Origin: Bromus sterilis
Taxonomy: Eukaryota > Streptophyta > Magnoliopsida > Poales > Poaceae
NCBI GenBank assembly: GCA_950022295.1
Contig: OX465596.1
Span: 128,444,501-128,508,500, forward strand
Reading direction: 5' to 3'
DNA: 64,000 nucleotides
Part shown: positions 37,040-47,733 of the stretch, piece by piece
Position numbering within the stretch: position 1 is the stretch's first letter
How the letters are laid out: every line of letters begins with the position of its first letter
Position numbers and translations under genes: made by a program
The notes under the pieces: model-generated
Seen by the model: only the letters and a program-made list of their open reading frames with translations
Database searches by the model: none
What the model was told of the DNA's origin: nothing

Positions 37040-40000
37040 ATGGCTGGTCGTGGTGGTCGTGGTCGTGGTCGTGCTGCCAACGACCCACCTCCGCCGCCGG
37101 ATTACATGGCCGCGATGATGCAGCAGTTCGAGATGAATCGTCAGTTCATGCAGAATATCATGGCTCAGTTCCCCCAGCCGAATCAGAATGGGCACCACCA
37201 TCAGCATGCCACCGTAACTCTGCACGACTTCACCCGCCTCAACCCCACTATGTTCCGCAACACTGTTCAGCCGCTGGATGCTGATGACTGGCTTCGCGAC
37301 ATCACTCACGAGCTGGAGTCTGCTAATGTCGATCCAGCCGACTATGTGAACTTTGCGTCTTATCATTTGAAAGGCGCCGCTGCTCAGTGGTGGAGCACCC
37401 ACAAGCATTCCCTGCCAGTCGAAGAAGTCATCACTTGGGATGAATTCCAGTCTGCTTTCCGCGCCCGCTACATTCCTCAGGGGATTATGGATCGTAAGAC
37501 GGAAGAATTCCGTAACCTCACTCAGGGCGACATGACTGTTGAAGCCTATCAGCGCGAGTTCCTCAACCTCTCTCGCTATGCGGAAGGAGAGATCACCACT
37601 GATGCTCGCAGGAAACAGAAGTTCCGTCGTGGCCTCAACCCAGAACTCAGGCTCGCTCTTGCCGTTCATGATTTCGCCAACTTCGCCACCTTGGTGAACA
37701 AGGCTATCACCGTCGAGACTGCCCAGATGGAGCACAAGAACTCTCTGAAGCGTTATCGTGACGTTGGCTCATCTTCGGGCGCAACGCAGAAGCGTCGTAT
37801 CTGGCTCCCTACCAGTGTGACTCATTCAGTTGTCCCTGCTCCAAGGCCGTCTTATGCTGCACCCCGTCTGCCTCCGCCACCGCAGATGCCAAGAGCTCTG
37901 CCTGCACCACCCAATGCTACCCCACTTCGTCCTCAGGATGGATTATGCTTCACGTGCCGCCAACCTGGGCATTTTTCCAGGGAGTGCCCCCAGAAACAGA
38001 GGCAACTGGTAGTTCACCCCGCTGGCCGTGGAAATGGTCGTGGCAACAACAGGACCCCCAACTATAATACTGGGTCTGCTGCTTATGCTCGTGGACATGC
38101 CAACAATGTCAATGTTGAAGAAGCTCAGCAACAACCCGCTACCGTGATGGGTACCCTTCTCGTTAATTCCGTACCTGCTACTGTTTTATTTGATACAGGA
38201 GCATCACATTCATTCATGTCGGAAGCATTTGCATTGTCGCATAACTTCGCATTGGAAAAGATGAACCCACCGATGGTTGTCCGCACCCCGATAGGCCAAT
38301 GCCGAACCACCAAGATCGTGCCCGAAACCATCGTTGAAATTGAAGGAGTTGAATTCCATGCTTCCCCCATAATCCTGATGTCTTCCACCATAGACCTAAT
38401 TCTCGGAATGGACTGGTTGAAATTCCACGATGCCGCACTTTATTGTGGCACCAAGTCGGTCCAACTTTTTCACCCCTCCGCTGGGATTGTTAACCACACC
38501 GCCCGATTTACCCGTAATGCTGAAACACAGATCCTTATGATGAATGCTTTGAATGTCTCACCTTTGGAAGGCATCGAGAATGTTCCGGTCATTCGTGATT
38601 TTCCCGACGTCTTCCCAGAAGAACTGCCGGGAATACCCCCGATCAGAGAAGTTGAATTCGTCATCGACTTGAAGCCAGGCACTGTTCCTATCGCCAAGCG
38701 TCCTTACAAGATGCCGCCACATGAACTCCTTGAACTTAAGGAGGAAATCAACAAGGCACTTCAGAAAGGATTCATTCGCCCCAGTTCCTCAGCTTGGGGA
38801 GCACCTTCGCTCTTTGTCAAGAAGAGCGATGGGACAAACCGATTGGTCCAAGATTATCGGCCCATTAACCAAGCCACCATCCAGAACAAATACCCACTTC
38901 CCCGGATCAATGATCTGTATGATCAACTTGCCGGATCCAAGGTGTTTTCTAAACTCGACTTGAGGTTGGGTTATCACCAAATCCAAGTCCGTAATGAGGA
39001 CATTCTGAAGACTGCCTTCATTACTCGCTATGGATCATACGAGTACACCGTCATGTCCTTTGGCTTAACCAATGCTCCAGCCACCTTCTCCAGACTGATG
39101 AATTATATTTTCATGGAGTACCTCGACCAGTTCGTCGTGGTTTATCTGGATGATATATTGATATATTCCAAGAATGAAGAAGAACATGCTGAACATCTTC
39201 GTCTTATACTGGAGAAGCTTCGAGAACACAAACTCTACGCTAAGTTTTCTAAGTGTGAGTTCTGGCTTCCCGAAGTAACCTACCTTGGACATGTGATTTC
39301 CAAGGATGGCATTGCCGTCACCCCAGAGCGTATCCAGGCTATTCTTGACTGGACTCCTCCCAAGACCGTCAAGCAAGTCCGCAGTTTCCTCGGGCTCGCT
39401 AGTTATTGCCGCCGTTTCGTCGAGAATTTTTCCAAGATTGCCAGGCCTTTGACTAATCTGCTTCACAAAGGCGTCAAGTTTGAGTGGACAGATAAATGTC
39501 AAGAAAGTTTTCAAGCACTCAAGGACAAGCTAACTTCTCCCCCGGTGCTCGCTCCCCCTGATACTCAGAAGGACTTCGTGATATATTGCGACGCGTCTCG
39601 TCAAGGATTAGGCTGTGTCCTATTGCAAGAACGCAAGGTGATTGCTTATGGCTCTCGTCAGTTGCGTGCTCATGAAGACAAATACCCAACACATGATCTC
39701 GAATTGGCAGCAGTAATTTATGCATTGAAGCTGTGGCGACATTACCTCGTCGGTAATCGTTGCGAGGTCTACACCGACCACCAAAGTCTGAAGTACCTGT
39801 TTACTCAGCCAGACCTGAATCTTCGTCAACAACGATGGCTCGAGACAATAGCCGACTTTAACATGGATATTTCGTATACCCCGGGCAAGGCTAATGTGAT
39901 GGCCGATGCCTTGAGCCGCAAAGCTTACTGCTCTGAACTTGAGGTTCAGGTGCAGCAACCACTTCTGTATGAAGAGTTTCGCAAGTTGAATCTCGAGATT

Positions 40001-41494
40001 GTTCCTCAAGGTTACGTCAATAACCTGGTTCTCGAGTCAAAACTCGACGCCCTCATCAAGAGTAGACAATCTCTGGCCCCGGACATTGTGAAGATCAAGC
40101 AGGACATCGCCGAAGGAAAGCCCTCCTCTTTTACCATTGATGCTAATGATGGTGACACTGTGTACTTCAAGGGCCGCTTAGTAGTTCCTGTGAGCCCGCC
40201 CCTCATTAACTGTGGCCCGGATATCATGGAAGAAGCCCATAATTCTCCCTTGTCAATCCACCCTGGCAGTACCAAGATGTATAAAGACCTTCGTCAACGG
40301 TACTGGTGGCCTTACATGAAACAAGACATCGCCCGCTATGTTTCTCAATGTGACGTTTGCAGTCGCGTCAAATCCGGACATCAGAAGCCTGCTGGTTGGT
40401 TGCGACCACTCCCTCCGCCTGATTGGAAGTGGGACAAAGTCGAAATGGACTTCGTCACCGGTTTTCCTAAGTCACAGAAAGGTAACGATGCCATCTTTGT
40501 CATCATCGACCGATTCTCCAAGATTGCACATTTCCTGCCGGTCAAGGAGACGATCACTGCTAGTCAGTTGGCACACTTGTATATATGCCGAATTGTGTCA
40601 CTCCACGGTATTCCGTTGGAGATCAGTTCAGACCGTGGCAGCATTTTCACCTCACGATACTGGAATAGTTTCATGGAAGCTTTCGGGACTCGTCTGAATC
40701 TCAGCACCGCTTATCACCCCCAGTCGCAAGGCCAAGTTGAACGAGTTAATCAAGTGCTGGAAGACATGCTTCGCGCTTGTGTCCTTTCTTTCGGCATGAA
40801 ATGGGAGGATGCCCTCCCGTACGCGAAATTCTCGTACAACAATAGCTATCAGGCTAGCTTGAAGATGGCCCCCTTCGAAGTTCTATATGGACGTAAATGT
40901 CGAACCCCCCTGAATTGGTCAGGAACTGGGGAACGACCCTACTTCGGACCGGATCTTGTCCAGGAAGCTGAAGAACAAGTTCGCATTGTGCAAGAAAATC
41001 TCAAGGCTGCACAGTCTCGTCAGAAGAGCAACTATGACCGTAAACACCGAGAAATGGAGTATCAACCTGGTGAATACGCTTACCTCCGTGTCACTCCCAT
41101 GAGGGGCACTCATCGCTTCGGTATCAAGGGCAAGTTGGCTCCTCGCTACATTGGCCCGTTCCGTATCCTTTCCAGGAGTGGACCCGTGGCATATCGGTTG
41201 GAATTGCCGCCGAACCTCTCCCAAGTCCACGATGTCTTCCACGTGTCGCAACTCCGTCGCTGTTTCAAGGATCCTATCCGCGAAGTGGAGCATGATATGA
41301 TTGAGCTGCAACAAGACTTGACTTATCGAGAACATCCGAGCCGCATTCTCGATCAGTCTGAACGCAGAACTCGCAACAATACCGTCAAGTTCCTCAAGGT
41401 TCAGTGGTCGAATCATTCCGAAGATGAAGCCACGTGGGAACGCGAAGATCGCATTCGCGATGAATACCCCGATCTTTTCCTCGCTACCACTTAA
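37040..41494 (+). CDS. Gag-Pol polyprotein of chromovirus D (1484 aa)
   Basis: One uninterrupted frame. Gag (retrotransposon gag domain) covers about residues 75-200. A CCHC zinc knuckle lies at 303-316 (CFTCRQPGHFSREC). The aspartic protease has DTG at 385-387. Reverse transcriptase has YLDD at 702-705. RNase H has YCDAS around D851. The integrase zinc site has H1067 and C1104/C1107. The integrase catalytic residues are D1137, D1198 and E1234, with the standard 35-residue spacing between the last two. The C-terminus (about 1430-1484, KFLKVQWSNHSEDEATWERED) is a chromodomain, which directs integration to marked chromatin. All key catalytic residues are present, so the protein could be functional. 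The N-terminus is a GR-repeat. The start is the first ATG of the frame and gives a normal Gag. Confidence 0.97.
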   Translation: MAGRGGRGRGRAANDPPPPPDYMAAMMQQFEMNRQFMQNIMAQFPQPNQNGHHHQHATVTLHDFTRLNPTMFRNTVQPLDADDWLRDITHELESANVDPADYVNFASYHLKGAAAQWWSTHKHSLPVEEVITWDEFQSAFRARYIPQGIMDRKTEEFRNLTQGDMTVEAYQREFLNLSRYAEGEITTDARRKQKFRRGLNPELRLALAVHDFANFATLVNKAITVETAQMEHKNSLKRYRDVGSSSGATQKRRIWLPTSVTHSVVPAPRPSYAAPRLPPPPQMPRALPAPPNATPLRPQDGLCFTCRQPGHFSRECPQKQRQLVVHPAGRGNGRGNNRTPNYNTGSAAYARGHANNVNVEEAQQQPATVMGTLLVNSVPATVLFDTGASHSFMSEAFALSHNFALEKMNPPMVVRTPIGQCRTTKIVPETIVEIEGVEFHASPIILMSSTIDLILGMDWLKFHDAALYCGTKSVQLFHPSAGIVNHTARFTRNAETQILMMNALNVSPLEGIENVPVIRDFPDVFPEELPGIPPIREVEFVIDLKPGTVPIAKRPYKMPPHELLELKEEINKALQKGFIRPSSSAWGAPSLFVKKSDGTNRLVQDYRPINQATIQNKYPLPRINDLYDQLAGSKVFSKLDLRLGYHQIQVRNEDILKTAFITRYGSYEYTVMSFGLTNAPATFSRLMNYIFMEYLDQFVVVYLDDILIYSKNEEEHAEHLRLILEKLREHKLYAKFSKCEFWLPEVTYLGHVISKDGIAVTPERIQAILDWTPPKTVKQVRSFLGLASYCRRFVENFSKIARPLTNLLHKGVKFEWTDKCQESFQALKDKLTSPPVLAPPDTQKDFVIYCDASRQGLGCVLLQERKVIAYGSRQLRAHEDKYPTHDLELAAVIYALKLWRHYLVGNRCEVYTDHQSLKYLFTQPDLNLRQQRWLETIADFNMDISYTPGKANVMADALSRKAYCSELEVQVQQPLLYEEFRKLNLEIVPQGYVNNLVLESKLDALIKSRQSLAPDIVKIKQDIAEGKPSSFTIDANDGDTVYFKGRLVVPVSPPLINCGPDIMEEAHNSPLSIHPGSTKMYKDLRQRYWWPYMKQDIARYVSQCDVCSRVKSGHQKPAGWLRPLPPPDWKWDKVEMDFVTGFPKSQKGNDAIFVIIDRFSKIAHFLPVKETITASQLAHLYICRIVSLHGIPLEISSDRGSIFTSRYWNSFMEAFGTRLNLSTAYHPQSQGQVERVNQVLEDMLRACVLSFGMKWEDALPYAKFSYNNSYQASLKMAPFEVLYGRKCRTPLNWSGTGERPYFGPDLVQEAEEQVRIVQENLKAAQSRQKSNYDRKHREMEYQPGEYAYLRVTPMRGTHRFGIKGKLAPRYIGPFRILSRSGPVAYRLELPPNLSQVHDVFHVSQLRRCFKDPIREVEHDMIELQQDLTYREHPSRILDQSERRTRNNTVKFLKVQWSNHSEDEATWEREDRIRDEYPDLFLATT

Positions 41495-41518
41495 ATTCTC
41501 GTGACGAGAATTCTTGTA

Positions 41519-41530
41519 GTGGGGGAGATT
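41519..41530 (+). other. Polypurine tract of D
   Basis: GTGGGGGAGATT lies directly before the 3' LTR start, TGTAACACC. It is the plus-strand primer. Confidence 0.9.
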
Positions 41531-44500
41531 TGTAACACCCTCGGATGCCTGTAACAGTAATCATCATCACTGTTGACTATCACTGTTTGTTAATCATTGT
41601 TATCCCCTGTCCTTAATCAAAATTTGCTTCTGCTCTTTTCAAACCATGCTGGTTGGAAAGCAAAACCCAAAGCCAAATGCACCTTACTCATCTAACAAAC
41701 CAAACCCTAGTTGAAACTACCTTAAATGGAAAATAAAACAAAAGTGCTCAAATAAAGTTGTTCCAAAAATCATGGAACTATTTTTGTAAATTGCCTAAAA
41801 TCATTACAATCATGTGGGAACAACTTTGGTAATTTTTGAAGTTACAGAAAATTCTAAACAATTCAAACAGTAGGTCAAAACCCTTACTTTGGCCATTTAA
41901 TATTTAAAATAAGTATCTAATGATTTTATTTTGCTGCAAAAACTTTTGTGGCATTGACATATAATGTTATACTAATATTGGGACACCTAACACATTTTAC
42001 AAAAATGCAAAAGGCACTAAATTGAAATACAAACAAAAGGACAGTAAACAAAACCAGAAAAAATTGGAAAAACACTATAACTCGCCTGGGGCGAGGCCCA
42101 CCCGGGCCCAGCCCCCTCCTCTCCTCTCTCTTCCCCACCAACTCCCCTCACCCCCCCATGCCGCACGCGCAGGCAGAGAGGCCACGGGCGCCATGACCCC
42201 TCCCCACCTGCTCCCCCTCCTCACCTGCCCCCCATGGAGATAAGGACGACCCCCCCTCTCTCTGCTCACTCCTCTTCCCCTCCTCTTTTCTCCCTCGGAC
42301 CCCGTCTCCCCCGTCGTCTCCCTGAGTCGCGCCCGGCCTCCCCCGCATAGGAGCTCCATTGGAGCCGGCGTCGCCGCGACCGCCGCCCAGCCCGCAAGTC
42401 CGGCGAACCCCCCCTCCCCCGGGCCACGGCGGACCCCCGTGCGACCTTTTTCCCCCGCTGCTCAAGTGAGTGCCCCCCTTTTCCCCCCTTCCTCGTCGCC
42501 TCGGGCCATGGCTCGGAGCTCCGTCGCTCCGCCATGGTGCCCCCTGGCCGCGCACCCGTGCCCCCCCTGCGCAGCAACCGCCGGCCGCACTGCACCTGGC
42601 CATGGCCACGCCGGGGTCTTCCTCCCCATCGCCGGTTTTGGCCCAGCCGCCGTGCTCCCCTGCCGCCGGCGAGGCCCCTGCCTGGACAAGCCGTGGACTA
42701 ACCCCCCCCCCCCCCATTAGCGCTAATAATCCCCCCAGGCCACTGACGAATGGGCCCCATGGCCCTAATTTTAATAGTAGCTAAATTAAGCAACGTTTAA
42801 TATAATGGAAATAACTCTTTGAGAGGCTGACATGTGGGTCCCAGCCCCACTTAAACCTCTGTTAATTTAAATAACTGTTAAACTGCATATGTGCCACTTA
42901 CAACTGGGCCCCATCCCATTAAGCTAATTCTCTGGATTAATTAATATGCAATTTGAATAATGTCTCTATGACATGTGGGCCCTCTGATAATTTTGTTCTA
43001 ATTAAATGATTTATAAATAAAAGAGGCTGACATGTGGGTCCCACATGTCAGCACTGTTCTAGATAATGTTGTGGATAATGTTTTGGATAATGTTTAATAA
43101 ATAATAAAAGAAATCCAGAAAATCATTTAAATTGATTTAAACTTAGAAATTCAATAACTTTTAAACCGTAACTCGGATTCAAAAACTTTATACATGAAAA
43201 TTGATCAGAAAAATACAACGAATACGGATATGCTATCCGTATGTCTACCACACCCCTCTAACACAACGAACATCGGACATTCCCCCTCCGGACCGTCTGT
43301 CCGATGAACTGTCCGGTACTGTTAGAGTGCCCGGATGAATTTATTCCGAACACGAATGTTTCTCGGAATGGATCAACTAGCACGGATACACCCCCCTTAT
43401 GTTGTTCCGGTAACCACGACACCTCCGGCTTGATCCTTCCCCCTCCGGTCACCCTGTCCGGTAATCACCCGGAGCCGACAGTTCATCCTCAGATGAATTT
43501 CCGTTCCGAGCAACGTGCATTGCACTACGTTAGAACACCGTTAACTTTTCATCTATCATGTCATGCATCTGTTTGTATATGATTGCTGTGTATTTACTGT
43601 TTCTTCCCCCCTTAATCTTTGGTAGACCCCGTTGCTGCCGTCGACTACACCGCAGCTGAGTACGACTACGTCGTCGACGACCCTACTACTACCGTCGAGC
43701 TTGCAGGCAAGCAGAGCCATTCTCTTCCCCAGATATCGCCTATCTTTCTGTACATTTCTTGCACTAGGCATTGTTACTGCTGCTGCTACGATTACAATCC
43801 TATGCAATTGCATAGCCTGATTTTGTCGCCCCTTGATGTGCCTTCCTTTATCCTATGCTGCCTATTATTATTATTATGCATTATTCAGCAGTGAGCCCTG
43901 CGCTTTGTTAGCTAGGATTAGATAGAGGGCCGTGGTCACTCAGGGGAGTGAACGCGGATACAATTATTATAACTGCACTGGTACGGTACAATGCAGACAC
44001 CGTCGAAGACCCCTATCTGGGTTATGCCTAGTCACCTCAAGTGTGAGTTATCAAGAGGTAATCTTTGTACTCCACTCGAGGCTGACTTTCTCTTACCGCC
44101 ATAGGGTCTTGAAAACGGTTGTCCTTCAGGTAAGAAGTCGGGCGACCCAATGGTGCCCGCGAGAGGTATTGCGACGGGACGACAGGGAGGGTACGACCAG
44201 TGTACCGGTGTGCTTGGCCCCTGATCGTTGGCCGCGAGAGTTACCAACCCCGAAAGTCGAGCTCCTCCAGGAGCACACGCGAGACAAGGTAAGGAGACGG
44301 TTCACCTTGTTGGTAACCGCAGTGACTTGGTGGGACGATGGGGCAGGCACCGATGTACTGGTGGTCCTGGCTGCTGTCGTTGTCCGCGGGTCGGTTAAGT
44401 CGAGGCAACGATAACGGTTGTCACGCAGGTTAATTAAAATGCTAAATGGTTCAGTGAATGTCTTGAGTTGGCTATATGCCATGTACGCACTACCTACCCG

Positions 44501-45672
44501 TGGGAACTACGAGTTATGGGCTCCTCCGCTTCTTAGTGTCGTCCGAGGACTCTTCAGACGTCAGCAGTACCGCGGCCTGCGCCTTGAAGTGGTGTTGTCT
44601 TATTTGCTCGAGCGGTGTGTCTTATTTGGTTTTGCTTTAACTTCACCGGCCAGCCACGCACTGTGCAGGAGTACGTTCGGGTTGGGGTCCAAAGCTCGTC
44701 GTACTTAGGATTTAGACCGGCGGATGACCTCTCTGTTGAGTTTGAAAGATGGGCTATGAAGTGTCGGATAGCCTCGGTGGAGCGTTCCCTAACAAGGTTC
44801 CCGCCACCCTGGAGATCCGTGCGTGTAGCGTAACACAAGTGCACCCCTGCAGGGAAGAATTGATCTATCGATAGCCGTGTCCACGGTAACAGGACGCTTT
44901 ATGCTGAAGCTGGATCCTACCACTAGAAACTATTACTATTAAACTGTATGGTTCCGGGTTCTCTTCCTCGCGGGGATGTCGAGGAGGTGAACTCGGAAGC
45001 ATTGTTAATTATTAGAACTTATTATTATTCAATGTTGCAGCAACTTCTGCTTCATTGTTACTTTACTGTTTTATATAAACTGTTGGCTGATTCTTATCTC
45101 ATGCCGCAAGACACCGTCAGAAGATGCTAGTCTTCGATAGGCCTAGCTTCTTACCCTTGCTCTGATTTTCTGTCTTCAGTCCACTATATACAGCCTCTTC
45201 ATTCCGTTGATACAATGCATAATGCTTAGTAGCGGACGTAAGACTCGCGGGTATACTAGATACTCACCTGCTTTATTTCCTTTCCTGTTTTGCCTGATCG
45301 GCCGCTGCAGCCGACGCTGGAGCCCAGGAGCAGGAGTACCCCGGAGGCGCCTACTACGACGTCGAGTTCCCCGTTGACCAGGAGTAGTTCTGTGGATCCC
45401 AGGCAGGAGGCCTCGCCTTTTCGTTCTGTATCTCTGATTTGATTTGTGCTAGCCTTCTTAAGGCAAAACTTGACTAACTATGTCTGTACTCAGATATTAT
45501 GGCTTGTATGGCTTATATATTCGGGTCTGCGTGACCCCCTCTATTGTAATATATTTGTTTATCCTTTTGTGTTTAGTGTTGTGCTGTGATATTATCACCG
45601 TGGCACCCTAATTTAAGTCGTGTACCCTGTGTGTATGATTACTGTACACGGTCTGATTTTGGGGGCGTCACA
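41531..45672 (+). repeat. 3' LTR of chromovirus D
   Basis: 4142 bp, TGTAACACC...GGGGGCGTCACA, nearly identical to 32248-36383. The most obvious difference is a longer C-run near 42710. TGATC follows. Confidence 0.95.
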
Positions 45673-45677
45673 TGATC

Positions 45678-47556
45678 GTGGGAACGATATATTACAATTG
45701 CAACAGGTACGGATCAATGCAGACGCCCTAGGGAACCTACAACGGCGAGACTCTGCCGAGTCGCTTCGAGTTTGGCTTACGAGTGGAATGGACTCGTATT
45801 TCACTCTCGTCGGCTCAGTAGCGTAGCATCACCGGGATGATACGAGGTTTACCTCTTTAGTTCATTCCGCTGATATCTCTGTGAAACCTCTTTAAGTGTG
45901 CCATCGAGGGTGATACCTCCTGGTATCACTTAATGGTAGGCACTCGAACCAACTGGTGTCCTTAAAGGTAAGAAGTCGGGCGACCCAACGGTGCCCGCGA
46001 GAGTTATTGCGACGGGACGACAGGGAGGGTACGACCAGTGTACCGGTGTGCTTGGCCCCTGATCGTTGGCCGCGAGAGTTACCAAACCACGAAATTCGAG
46101 CTCCTCCAGGAGCACACGCGAGATAAGGTAAGGAGACGGTTCACCTTGTTGGTAACCGCAATGACTTGGTGGGACGACGGGGCAGGCACCGATGTACTGG
46201 TGGTCCTGGCTGCTGTCGTAGTCCGCGGGTCAGTTAAGTCGAGGCAACGATAACAGTTGTCACGCAGGTTAATTAAAATGCTAAATGGTTCAGTGAATGT
46301 CTTGAGTTGGCTATATGCCATGTATGCACTACCTACTCGTGGGAATTACGAGTTATGGGCTCCTCTGCTTCGTAGTGTCATCCGAAGACTCTTCAGACGT
46401 CAGCAGTACCGCGGCCTGCGCCGGGAAGTGGTGTTGTCTTATTTGCTCGCGCGGTGGTGTCTTATTTGGATTTGCTTTAACTTCACCGGCCAGCCTCGCA
46501 CCGTGCAGGAGTACGTCGGGGTTAGGGTCCAAAGCCCCGCGTACATAGGATATAGTCCGGCGGATGACCTATCTGTTGAGTTTGAAAGATGGGCTATGAA
46601 GTGTCGGATAGCCTCCGTGGACGTTCCCTAACAAGGTTCCCGCCACCCTGGAGATCCGTGCGTGTAGCGTAACACAAGTGCACCCCTGCAGGGAAGATTA
46701 ATCTATTCGAATAGCCGTGTCCACGGTAACAAGACGCTTTATGCTGAAGCTGAATCTTACCACTACAAACTATTATTATTAAACTGTATGGTTCCGGGTT
46801 TTCTTCCTCGCTGGGATGTCGAGGAGGGAACTCGGAGGCATTGTAATTATTACAACTTATTATTATACAATGCTGCAGCAACTTCTGCTGCATTATTACT
46901 TTATGCTTTATATAAACTGTTGGCTGATTCTTACCTCATGCGGCAAGACATCGTCGGAAGATGCTAGTCTTCGTTAGGCCTAGCTTCTTACCCTTATTCT
47001 GAATTCTATCTTGCAGTCCACTATATACAACCTCTTCTTTCCATTGATACAATGCATAATGCTTAGTAGCGAACGTAAGACTCGCGGGTATGCTAGATAC
47101 TCACCTGCTTTATTTTCCCCCTTTATTGTTTTGTCTGATCGGCCGCTGCAGTCGATGTTGGAGCCTTGGAGTCCAGGAGCAGGAGATCCCCGATGCCGAC
47201 CTCCGCAACCTGAAGATCCCCGATGCCTCCTATGCCGTCGAGTTCCCCTTTGACCAGGAGTAGTTTGGAGGTTCCCAGGCAGGAGGCCTCGCCTTTTCGA
47301 TCTGTTGTTTTTCTGCTAGCCTTCTTAAGGCAGATCATGTGTACCTTGTGTCTGTACTCAGATACTTTTGCTTCCGCTAACTTTGTGCTCTCGAGCTGTT
47401 GTATTCGAGCCCTCGTGGCCCCTGGCTTGTATTAAACAGCTTGTATTATTTTTATTTGTAGAGTTGTGTTGTGATATCCCACTGTGAGTCCCTGATCTCG
47501 ATCGTGTACCTTGCGTGTATGATTACTGTACACGGTCTGATTTTGGGGGCGTCACA
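45678..47556 (+). repeat. Second half of solo LTR C
   Basis: It continues 32247 after element D is removed with one TGATC. It is similar to the last 1.9 kb of the LTRs of D but with many differences. It ends GGGGGCGTCACA and is followed by AAACA. Confidence 0.88.
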
Positions 47557-47625
47557 AAACACTTCATGTCCTAACTCAAGATAGAGCTCATAAAGCTCTC
47601 TCATAATTTTGTTGTTGTTTTCCAT
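47557..47625 (-). pseudogene. gag-like ORF of retrotransposon B, N-terminal part
   Basis: The minus-strand ATG at 47625 opens MENNNKIMRELYELY..., running to the AAACA duplication. The frame then resumes exactly at 29490 (EEEIKKPMEL) when the solo LTR and one duplication copy are removed. This places the gag-like start about 80 bp downstream of the primer site. Confidence 0.7.
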
Positions 47626-47706
47626 AAAACCTAACTAGTGAAAATAAAAACAAGAAACAAAAAGATTTAATTGCAAGATCTAAAGATATACCTTCAAACA
47701 CTTACT

Positions 47707-47724
47707 TCCCCGGCAATGGCGCTA
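47707..47724 (-). other. Primer-binding site of B (tRNA-Asp-like)
   Basis: On the minus strand TAGCGCCATTGCCGGGGA, two mismatches from the tRNA-Asp site of element A (TGGCGCCGTTGCCGGGGA), lies next to the 5' LTR. Confidence 0.82.
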
Positions 47725-47733
47725 GAAATAGCT

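Larger units (their letters stand above)
32248..45672 (+). mobile_element. Element D: complete Gypsy chromovirus (Tekay/Del-like)
   Basis: The element is 13.4 kb long with LTRs of about 4.14 kb. It has an initiator tRNA-Met primer site, one open Gag-Pol frame ending in a chromodomain, a polypurine tract, and a perfect 5-bp duplication TGATC (32243-32247 and 45673-45677). By eye about 8 differences separate the first 600 bp of the two LTRs, so it is the youngest dated insertion here. The 5' LTR begins TTTAACACC where the 3' LTR has TGTAACACC, so one terminal base has mutated. Insertion is into the solo LTR C of its own superfamily. Confidence 0.95.
29496..47556 (+). mobile_element. Solo LTR C of a chromovirus-type Gypsy element, split by element D
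   Basis: It starts TGTAACACCCTCAG and ends GGGGGCGTCACA, flanked by the duplicated AAACA (29491-29495 and 47557-47561). Sequence 29496-32247 plus 45678-47556 makes one LTR of about 4.63 kb with no internal region, so internal DNA was lost, presumably by recombination between two LTRs. It is related to but clearly distinct from the LTRs of D. A GC-rich block (30300-31070) and several C-rich tracts are inside. The open frames there are compositional. Confidence 0.9.

Noticed and set aside
37025..37735. 236-codon minus-strand ORF
   Set aside because: Antisense shadow of the Gag coding region of D.
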